Origin: Actinomycetes bacterium
GTDB taxonomy: Bacteria > Actinomycetota > Actinomycetes > Propionibacteriales > Nocardioidaceae
Length of the DNA: 6,459 nt
Direction of reading: 5' to 3'
Assembly (NCBI GenBank): GCA_023460975.1
Contig: JAEWOG010000080.1
Location: 1-6,459 of the forward strand
In this document: in pieces, positions 1-4,723 of the stretch
How the letters are laid out: every line of letters begins with the position of its first letter
Numbering within the stretch: position 1 is the first letter of the stretch
Notes under the pieces: generated by a model
Databases searched by the model: none
Told to the model about the DNA's origin: nothing
The model's input: the letters and a program-made list of their open reading frames with translations, nothing else
Made by a program: the position numbers and the translations under genes

Positions 1-239
1 GCCTCGGCAGCCGCGCGGCGCTCTCGAAGGCGTTCACCGTCAAGGGCGAGACGCTCGACGAGGCGCGAAAGGTGATCACCGCCGTGCGCAACCACCTCCA
101 CGCGAACCTGCCCGACCGCAAGCAGGATGACGATCTGCGCGACTACGGCTTCACCCCGCATCAGCCCGGCGGCCGCCCGCGGGGCGTGGTGGAGGAGGAC
201 GAGGACGACGGAGAGGACGACGAGGATCTCGAGTCGTAG
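1..239 (+). CDS. C-terminal end of an unrecognised protein with an acidic tail (5' partial)
   Basis: The frame is open from the left edge (first full codon at 3) to a TAG at 237-239, giving 78 residues; the start lies outside the window. The first part reads as ordinary soluble protein, with a helical stretch (ETLDEARKVITAVRNHLHAN). A Gly/Pro/Arg-rich linker follows, then a tail of about 17 residues made almost only of Asp and Glu, ending DLES. Codons end mostly in G or C, as in the genes that look core. No family is recognised and no motif points to a function. Acidic tails like this often stay disordered and may bind basic partners, but that is only a general possibility. The gene converges on the metallophosphoesterase, with the hairpin at 249-282 between them. 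I am confident that it is coding and have no functional call. Confidence 0.6.
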   Translation, partial: LGSRAALSKAFTVKGETLDEARKVITAVRNHLHANLPDRKQDDDLRDYGFTPHQPGGRPRGVVEEDEDDGEDDEDLES

Positions 240-248
240 CGACGATGT

Positions 249-282
249 GGCACCGCCTGCGCGCCTCGGCGCGGGCGGTGCC
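249..282. terminator. Hairpin between convergent genes, probable bidirectional terminator
   Basis: Positions 249-262 pair with 269-282 in an unbroken 14-bp stem (13 Watson-Crick pairs and one G-T), closing a 6-base loop. The outer nine pairs are GGCACCGCC against GGCGGTGCC. It lies 10 bases after the stop of the plus-strand gene and 5 bases after the stop of the minus-strand phosphoesterase, so it can serve both. There is no T-run on either side, so it is not a textbook intrinsic terminator. Position and stem strength are the argument. Confidence 0.6.
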
Positions 283-286
283 GGCG

Positions 287-916
287 TCAGAGGGGGTAGC
301 GCTCGGCGGGGTGGACGGCGTCGTCGCGGAGGTCGTGGGCGAGGACCGCGCGGGCCTCGAGGTCGACGACGAGGAAGCCCTGAGCGCCGTCTCGGTGGAG
401 GGTGCCGGCGTTGATCGCGGTGAGCCCCTCGAGCTTGCGCACCATCCGCTCGTGGGTGTGCCCGGCGAGCATCAGCGCGACGTCGGGATCGCGCTGGAGC
501 TCGGTGAGCGCGGTGAGCCAGCGCAGCGTGTACGCATCGGTGTGGCTCTTGAGCACCGACATGTCGTCCTCGCCGATGCCGTGACAGAGCAGGAGCGGGC
601 CGAGCGGCGTCTCGAAGCGGCGGGCGGCCGGGAGCGAGGCCAGCCAGCCTCGATTCGGCTCGCTGAGATCTCTGGTGATGACGTCGAGGCCGCGCATCGA
701 GCCTTCGAGGAACCAGCGGTCGTGGTTGCCCCGCACGGCCAGCACGCCGTGATCCTGCAGGAGCGCGCAGCAGCGGTCGGCGTCGCCGAGCCCGTCGGTG
801 ATGTCGCCGGTCGCGACGATGGCGTCGAGCCGCTGGCTCCGTAGAAAGCTCAGCGCCGCGACGAGCGACTCGTCCTCCGCGTGGATGTCTCCGAGGGCCC
901 CGATCCGAGCGAGCAC
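287..916 (-). CDS. Metallophosphoesterase (calcineurin-like, YfcE/MJ0936-type)
   Basis: This 209-residue protein carries the full set of metal-binding motifs of the calcineurin-like phosphoesterases in the right order: GDIH at 9-12, GDITDG at 37-42, GNHD at 63-66, CHG at 111-113 and GHTH at 152-155, followed by NAGT at 169-172. Proteins of this family bind two metal ions (often Mn, Ni or Fe) and hydrolyse phosphodiesters or phosphomonoesters. The compact size and lack of extra domains or a signal peptide suggest a cytosolic single-domain enzyme like YfcE. The substrate cannot be told from sequence. The start is GTG at 916, because the GDIH strand begins only nine residues in, as is normal for the family; no clear Shine-Dalgarno precedes it. 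It lies 12 bases downstream of the stop of a degraded gene on the same strand, so it may once have been last in that operon. It looks complete. Confidence 0.9.
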   Translation of the reverse strand: MLARIGALGDIHAEDESLVAALSFLRSQRLDAIVATGDITDGLGDADRCCALLQDHGVLAVRGNHDRWFLEGSMRGLDVITRDLSEPNRGWLASLPAARRFETPLGPLLLCHGIGEDDMSVLKSHTDAYTLRWLTALTELQRDPDVALMLAGHTHERMVRKLEGLTAINAGTLHRDGAQGFLVVDLEARAVLAHDLRDDAVHPAERYPL

Positions 917-928
917 GAGGGAGCTCTA

Positions 929-1120
929 TCACGCCGGCGAGGAAGCCGCGCTTTCTCGCCGGCGGCGGGACTCGAGGGCCTCGAGGCCGAGCTCGCGCAG
1001 GCGCGTGGGCGCGATCGCGACCAAGAGCGCCTCGGGCGTCCACGCCCCCTCGCGCGCGTCGGCGAGCCCGCGGCGCATGAGGGGCTCGCCCGGCAAGCCT
1101 CGCAGCGCGTCCTCACTGAT
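929..1120 (-). pseudogene. N-terminal remnant of a conserved hypothetical protein, no usable start
   Basis: The minus frame from about 1120 to a TGA at 929-931 gives 63 residues. The first 50 read as real protein: SEDALRGLPGEPLMRRGLAD, then a stretch with AWTPEALLVAIAP and RLRELGLEAL. From memory this resembles the N-terminus of a protein of about 150-200 residues common in Myxococcota, encoded beside nucleotidyltransferase-like genes; I cannot verify that here. After GLEALE it turns into Arg/Ser-rich run-on and stops, so most of the gene is missing. No ATG, GTG or TTG lies in frame near the protein-like start. A GTG at 1116 overlaps the TGA of the upstream gene as GTGA, but in the wrong frame, so loss of one base just after that start would explain the state. 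If the codon at 1063 (ATG, Met-15 of this stretch) is used, a peptide of 49 residues could still be made. Likely dead. Confidence 0.45.
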
Positions 1121-1277
1121 CGCTCGCTCCGAGGAACCCCCGCACCCGCCGCCGGAACGCGTCGACGAGGAGCGCGGTGGCGCCGCCGGTGAGATAGATC
1201 CGCCCGGGGCCGCGCGCGCGCCAGCCGAGCTCTCGCATGAAGCGTCGCAGCCTCTGTGGGTCCACCGGGGCGCGCAT
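1113..1277 (-). pseudogene. Nucleotidyltransferase-like (DUF6036-type) gene with internal deletion
   Basis: From an ATG at 1277 the frame gives only 54 residues, ending with TGA at 1113-1115. The first 39 read MRAPVDPQRLRRFMRELGWR, then GRIYLTGGATALLVD. This matches the opening of a nucleotidyltransferase-like family (DUF6036 type, usually around 200 residues), in which the YLTGGAT strand comes just before the catalytic DxD region. Here the protein instead jumps to AFRRRVRGFLGASDQ and stops, which looks like the last helix of the same family. The middle, with the DxD and the rest of the fold, is absent, so no catalytic activity is expected. The two ends remain in frame. The frame is also open upstream to ATG at 1379 and 1502, but that extension is Arg/Ser-rich and overlaps the promoter region of the divergent gene, so I prefer 1277. 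Family assignment is from memory of motif patterns. Confidence 0.5.
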
Positions 1278-1408
1278 GTCCGGGAGCGTAGGCGCGCGCC
1301 GCGCGTCGGGCGAGCGTCCGCTCGAGACGGCGGCGCCAGAGGCGAATGCGACGCGATCGAGCGCGGAATAGCTCGCCATGTCACGAGCGATCCGTCGCGA
1401 ACGATGAG

Positions 1409-1437
1409 TTGTCTGGCGCGTCGATCTCCGCTCTAAT
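1409..1437 (+). promoter_or_regulatory. Sigma70-type promoter for the caspase-like/RCC1 unit
   Basis: TTGTCT at 1409-1414 (four of six matches to TTGACA) and TCTAAT at 1432-1437 (five of six to TATAAT) are separated by exactly 17 bases. In DNA this GC-rich a near-consensus -10 is uncommon. Transcription would begin near 1444, leaving a leader of about 70 bases before the ATG at 1516. This is a pattern match only. Confidence 0.5.
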
Positions 1438-1465
1438 GCCCACCGCCTTGTCGTCGTGCGGTGCA

Positions 1466-1490
1466 CCATCGAGCGGCGACCGGTCGATGG
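1466..1490. promoter_or_regulatory. Inverted repeat in the 5' leader, possible operator or hairpin
   Basis: CCATCGA at 1466-1472 is repeated inverted as TCGATGG at 1484-1490, and a perfect 10-bp palindrome CGACCGGTCG sits at 1477-1486 within the same stretch. It lies downstream of the predicted promoter and ends 13 bases before the Shine-Dalgarno. It could be a repressor site or an RNA hairpin near the start codon. Short inverted repeats arise easily in GC-rich DNA, so confidence is low. Confidence 0.25.
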
Positions 1491-1502
1491 CAGCCTGCAC
1501 AA

Positions 1503-1510
1503 GGGAGGGA
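1503..1510 (+). promoter_or_regulatory. Shine-Dalgarno that fixes the start at 1516
   Basis: GGGAGGGA ends five bases before the ATG at 1516. It is the strongest ribosome binding site seen in the window and argues against the in-frame ATG at 1456, whose upstream sequence has no purine-rich site. Confidence 0.7.
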
Positions 1511-1515
1511 GCCGA

Positions 1516-2253
1516 ATGTCACGCCGCTACGTGATCCTCACTGCGCACGGGAGCTTCATTCCGCAGCATGCCCGGGCCGACGACGCGGATGCCGGACTGC
1601 TCCGGCAGAACCGTGCCTGGGCGGAGCAGCTCGATGCGAGCGACGGCCGGCTCACGCCGGACGACGGGCCCACCCGAGCGGACCGCAGCCAGGAGGTCTT
1701 GCTGGTGCGGATCCACCCGGCTCCGGCCGGTGAGGAGATGCTCGCGAGCACGCTCGAGGGCTATCGCGAGGCGGCGCGTTGGGCGGGACCGCGGAACGCC
1801 ATCGGCATTCTGGTGGGTCATGGAGATGCGGCCACTGTGAGCGCCACCGCGTGGGTGGACCTCGCACCGAGCCGGCATCTCCGGGTCACCCTCGAGATGC
1901 TCTTGCAGATCCGCAGCCGACCCGCTGCCGATCTCACCGGGGAGCAGAACACAGTGGTCCGGATCGGCGAGGCGCTGCGGAGGGAACGGATCGGGCGGGT
2001 CGATCTGCTGACGTGCAGCACCGGGTACGGGGGGCTGGGGCAGCGTCTGCTCGACGAGCTGCATGCGGTCTGGCGGGTGCGCGTCCGGGGGCTCCGCGGG
2101 AACCTCGCGAGCACCACGGATCAGCGTGGTGTCGGCATGTGGGTCGAGGCGCCGACGTTCGGTTGCGCGACCCCGCCTCGCCCCGATCCGAGTCACGTCT
2201 ATTACGACCGCATCCCGGACGACTCGGAGTGGACTTCGTCGCGTGGCCGTTAG
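1516..2253 (+). CDS. Caspase-like (clan CD-type) cysteine peptidase candidate
   Basis: A 245-residue protein, start chosen by the strong Shine-Dalgarno at 1503-1510. It opens with a hydrophobic strand and HG (YVILTAHGS, 5-12). It then shows the two marks of a caspase/CHAT/C80-type fold: strand plus His in IGILVGHGD (96-104, candidate catalytic His-102), and about 65 residues later strand plus Cys in VDLLTCSTGYGG (162-173, candidate nucleophile Cys-167), followed by the amphipathic helix GQRLLDELHAVW and another strand (RVRVRGLRG). Order, spacing and Gly-rich turns fit clan CD. No signal peptide, transmembrane segment or fused domain is visible, so a cytosolic protein is expected. The C-terminal 30 residues are Pro/Asp-rich and probably disordered. 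The next gene starts 11 bases before this stop, suggesting coupled translation. Codon choice is less biased than in the transporter genes, which hints at horizontal origin. The fold is inferred from motifs; it could instead be a non-peptidase relative, and the substrate is unknown. Confidence 0.55.
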   Translation: MSRRYVILTAHGSFIPQHARADDADAGLLRQNRAWAEQLDASDGRLTPDDGPTRADRSQEVLLVRIHPAPAGEEMLASTLEGYREAARWAGPRNAIGILVGHGDAATVSATAWVDLAPSRHLRVTLEMLLQIRSRPAADLTGEQNTVVRIGEALRRERIGRVDLLTCSTGYGGLGQRLLDELHAVWRVRVRGLRGNLASTTDQRGVGMWVEAPTFGCATPPRPDPSHVYYDRIPDDSEWTSSRGR

Positions 2254-3376
2254 GCTCGTGGTCGCGGCGGTGGTGCTCTTCGCGTGCGGGCCGGACGATC
2301 CGGCGCCGGTCGCTCAGGAGACCGCATCGCATGCGGCGTCATCGCCGGCTCCGCTTCCCCCGCAGCTCGCTCACCACCGCAGCATCGTCGTGGGTTGGCT
2401 CGTCCAGTGTGCGGCGTATGCCGACGAGCTCTTCTGCTGGGGGAGCACCTGGGATCTCCCCAGGTTTCCAAGCGTCGATGTCACGCGTCAGTGGGAGCGC
2501 TCTCCGGTGACTCGCATCGCCGTCCATGACGCGCCGCGGGCCGTCGCCGCCGGCTCGAGACACATCTGTGTTCTCCACGAAGACGGAGCCGTCCACTGCT
2601 CCGGGCGCGAGGGCGGCGATGGGTTGCTCGGGTTCGAGACCTGTTGGGTGCGGTACGAGGTCGATCACCCGGTGCGCCTCCTCGCGCCGGCCACGGACAT
2701 CGCGATTGACGGCGGGTTGACCTGCGCGCTGCTGGATGACGGGCGCGTCGAGTGCTGGGGCCTCCCGTCGTCGCTCGGGGGAGCCGCGATCTGCGGGCCC
2801 CGCCTCGTCATGACGGAGACCGGTCACGAGCTCCGCTGTGCGCGTCTCGACGCCGGCGCATGTGTGGATCCGGACGGTGCGGTCTGGCTCTGGGGCGCGC
2901 CGGCCGGGCGACGAGGCGCCGACGCGCTGACCGCGACGCGCGCCGAGGGCCTCGCTCGCGCGCGCGAGGTGGTGGTGACGAACGAGGTGGTCTGCGTCAT
3001 CGACGACGACCGCGCCGTGTCCTGCACACGCGGTGGCCTACCGCTCCCGGTCCCCTTGCGCGCGAAGGCCAGCGCGATCGACTGCGCGGGCGACGGCTGC
3101 TGCGTCATCACCGCCGATGGCGCGCTGGCGTGCTGGGGTGCTCCTCATCTGAGAGCGCTGAGCACCGCTGCGTCGCCGGCGACGGATGTGCGGGCCCTCG
3201 CGCTCGGCGGGGAGACGCTGTGCTGGTCGACCGGCGATGCGCACGAAATCTGGTGCGCCAGCCGCGCCCCCTCGGCGTTCGGGACGGGGATGCGGGATGA
3301 TCCGATCTTGGCCGCACCCGAGGCGAGGCCGATCGCGCTGACCTCGCGGGCGGGACCGGACGCGCACGAGCGTTGA
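2243..3376 (+). CDS. RCC1-repeat lipoprotein, seven repeats (predicted beta-propeller)
   Basis: Starting at GTG 2243 the protein has 377 residues and begins MAVRLVVAAVVLFACG: a short basic start, a hydrophobic core and Cys-15 in a lipobox-like LFAC (Phe at -2 is atypical). A lipoprotein anchored outside the inner membrane is predicted. A Pro/Ala/Ser-rich linker runs to about 45. Seven repeats of the type HxCxLxxDGxVxCWG follow, near 51-67, 104-121, 157-173, 201-218, 246-264, 281-299 and 322-340, enough for one seven-bladed RCC1 propeller. Six repeats carry a Cys pair spaced 9-11 residues apart; repeat 4 has Leu-216 at the second position. The NxxGQLG turn of classical RCC1 is largely missing. 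Such lipoproteins are common in Myxococcota and usually have no assigned role; propellers of this kind bind proteins. The start overlaps the caspase-like gene by 11 bases. A later GTG at 2258 would spoil the signal peptide. The stop overlaps the hydrolase fragment's TTG (TTGA). Confidence 0.8.
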   Translation: MAVRLVVAAVVLFACGPDDPAPVAQETASHAASSPAPLPPQLAHHRSIVVGWLVQCAAYADELFCWGSTWDLPRFPSVDVTRQWERSPVTRIAVHDAPRAVAAGSRHICVLHEDGAVHCSGREGGDGLLGFETCWVRYEVDHPVRLLAPATDIAIDGGLTCALLDDGRVECWGLPSSLGGAAICGPRLVMTETGHELRCARLDAGACVDPDGAVWLWGAPAGRRGADALTATRAEGLARAREVVVTNEVVCVIDDDRAVSCTRGGLPLPVPLRAKASAIDCAGDGCCVITADGALACWGAPHLRALSTAASPATDVRALALGGETLCWSTGDAHEIWCASRAPSAFGTGMRDDPILAAPEARPIALTSRAGPDAHER

Positions 3377-3981
3377 CGCACCGCGAGGCGGATCTCGAGG
3401 GGCTCTTCCAGTGGGGATCGGGTGGCCCGGAGCACGACTGGGCGATCGGTGGGCTCTCGTCGCTTCCGGGCGCGCCCTTCGCGCGGAGCTCCTTCGAGCT
3501 GCTCGAGCGGCTGCTCGACCTGGCGCTGTCCCGGATGCCGGACCTGCAAGAGATCATCTTCGCGGGGCAGTCGGCGGGCGGCCAGCTCGTGCAGCGCTAC
3601 GCCGCCTTGAACGACTACGAGTTTCCCTCCGGCGTGCGGGTCCGCTACGTCCCCGCCAACCCCTACGCCGTGCTCTACGTCGACGGGCAGCGGCCGAACG
3701 TGAACGCGCCGGGGTTCAGTACGCCGACCTTCGCGAGCTGGCCGGGCGATGAGGTCTGCGCGCACCTGGGCAACAGCTGCAACGACTACGACGACTATCC
3801 CCTCGGCCTCCAGGCGATCCCGCCCTCGGCGGATCGGCCTGGCCCGCGCCGATCAGCGCGACCCACGTCGCCTTCGGAGACGTGGACGGAGACGGCCAAG
3901 AGGAGCTGGCGGTCACGCGCGACGCGGTCTCGGGCGCTCGCTGGTACGTCTACCGCTACGCGGCCGGCGGCGGGTTCGTGA
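3373..3981 (+). pseudogene. Alpha/beta hydrolase fragment lacking both ends
   Basis: Read from the TTG at 3373, the frame stays open to 3981, but only residues 5 to about 150 look like protein. The segment holds LFQWGSGG (11-18), a helix, then the strand and nucleophile elbow IIFAGQSAGG (61-70) with candidate catalytic Ser-67, followed by QRYAA, RYVPANPYAVLY (91-102) and CNDYDDYPLGL (136-146). These are hallmarks of a secreted-type alpha/beta hydrolase usually above 300 residues. Missing are the N-terminal signal and first strands with the HG oxyanion-hole motif, and the C-terminal part with the acid and His of the triad. After about 3825 the same frame is Arg/Ser/Thr-rich nonsense, while the frame one base back becomes FG-GAP repeat. 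So this is a truncated gene fused out of frame to other coding sequence. There is no evident ribosome binding site, and activity is not expected. Family confidence is good, exact subfamily open. Confidence 0.65.
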
Positions 3982-4638
3982 ACGAGCACCCCATGGAGCT
4001 CAGGCACAGCTCCGGCTCGGGGTGGGCGGCCGGTGTGCGCGCGAGCGACGCGGCCTTCGGCGACGTGGACGGCGACGGCTTGGACGAGCTCGTCGTCTCG
4101 CGGGACGCGCAGTCCGGGGCGCGCCTCTACGTGTATCAGCTCCACGGAGCGCTCGAGTCGCGCGCGATCGGCAGCGGGTGGATGACCGGCATCGTCCGGC
4201 ACGTCGCGGTGGGAGACGTTGACCGCGACGGCGTGGCGGAGATCGTCTTCGGCCGGGACGTCCTCGTGGCCCACGACCCGCGCTGGGGCGTCATCGACGA
4301 GGCCGCGGGGTACACGACGACGCTCGGAGGAGGCTTCGACTGGCAGGGTGAGTCCATCGCGTCGCTCGCGATCGGGGCGATCGACAGATCGAGAGGCTAT
4401 CCAACCCTCGCGGTGGGCGTGTCGGGCGGCGGCGCCTCGCGGCTCGAGCTCATGACGTTCCAGGTTCGCGACGACGAGCTCGGCGTCGGCGACTTCTCGC
4501 GTGGTTCCGCCCGGCGGAGCGAGCGTGCGGAGCGTCGCGCTCGGCGACGTCGACGGCCTCGGAGGAGACGAGATCGCCTACGGCGTGATGGCCGCGCAGC
4601 AGGCGGGTTACGGCGTGCGCGTGCTGCCGGCGCCCTGA
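3834..4638 (+). pseudogene. FG-GAP/VCBS repeat protein remnant with a frameshift
   Basis: Protein-like sequence starts around 3834 in a frame open since 3753. It has repeats of FG-GAP type: THVAFGDVDGDGQEELAVTR (3861-3920), DAAFGDVDGDGLDELVVSRD (4047-4106), HVAVGDVDRDGVAEIVFGRD (4200-4259) and the diverged IASLAIGAID (4357-4386). DxDxDG is the calcium-binding loop of FG-GAP repeats, typical of extracellular propellers. Near 4500 the sense moves to another frame: from 4501 it reads VVPPGGASVRSVALGDVDGL, then GDEIAYGV, and ends naturally at TGA 4636-4638. One extra base near 4500 (or loss of two) explains the shift. Without it, the first frame runs to 5039 as Arg-rich nonsense overlapping the transporter gene. 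The only early start in frame is GTG at 3882, inside the first repeat. The N-terminus is missing, so this is the tail of an extracellular protein. Whether hydrolase and repeats were once one gene cannot be told here. Confidence 0.65.
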
Positions 4639-4639
4639 G

Positions 4640-4662
4640 CGCTGCGTGGAGTGACCGCAGCG
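4640..4662 (+). terminator. Small hairpin right after the FG-GAP stop
   Basis: CGCTGCG (4640-4646) and CGCAGCG (4656-4662) form a perfect 7-bp stem with a 9-base loop, starting two bases after the stop codon. It has no T-run. It may act together with the much longer hairpin that starts four bases later. Confidence 0.3.
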
Positions 4663-4665
4663 ATG

Positions 4666-4708
4666 CACGACCGAGGACCGCCGGCGTTGACGGTGGTCTT
4701 CGGTCGTG
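4666..4708 (+). terminator. 17-bp hairpin between FG-GAP remnant and MFS gene
   Basis: Positions 4666-4682 pair with 4692-4708 without a bulge: 15 Watson-Crick pairs and two G-T pairs around a 9-base loop. The outer arms are CACGACCG and CGGTCGTG. It is followed by TCTT, only a hint of a T-tract. As a terminator it would end transcription from the caspase-like/RCC1 unit. It also ends only 15 bases before the MFS start, so it could instead be an operator or attenuator for the transporter pair. Confidence 0.55.
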
Positions 4709-4723
4709 TCTTGACTGGCGGCC

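Noticed and set aside
245..844. A 199-codon open frame on the plus strand opposite the metallophosphoesterase
   Set aside because: The opposite strand carries every motif of the phosphoesterase family. The plus frame shows no motif and is the usual open antisense frame of GC-rich genes.
1519..2196. A 225-codon minus-strand frame over the caspase-like gene
   Set aside because: It has no recognisable motif and a mirror-frame composition; the plus gene has a strong Shine-Dalgarno, a promoter and structured motifs.
4687..4715. TTGACG as a -35 box for the MFS gene
   Set aside because: The sequence 17 bases downstream (CTTGAC) is a poor -10, and TTGACG lies mostly in the loop of the 17-bp hairpin.
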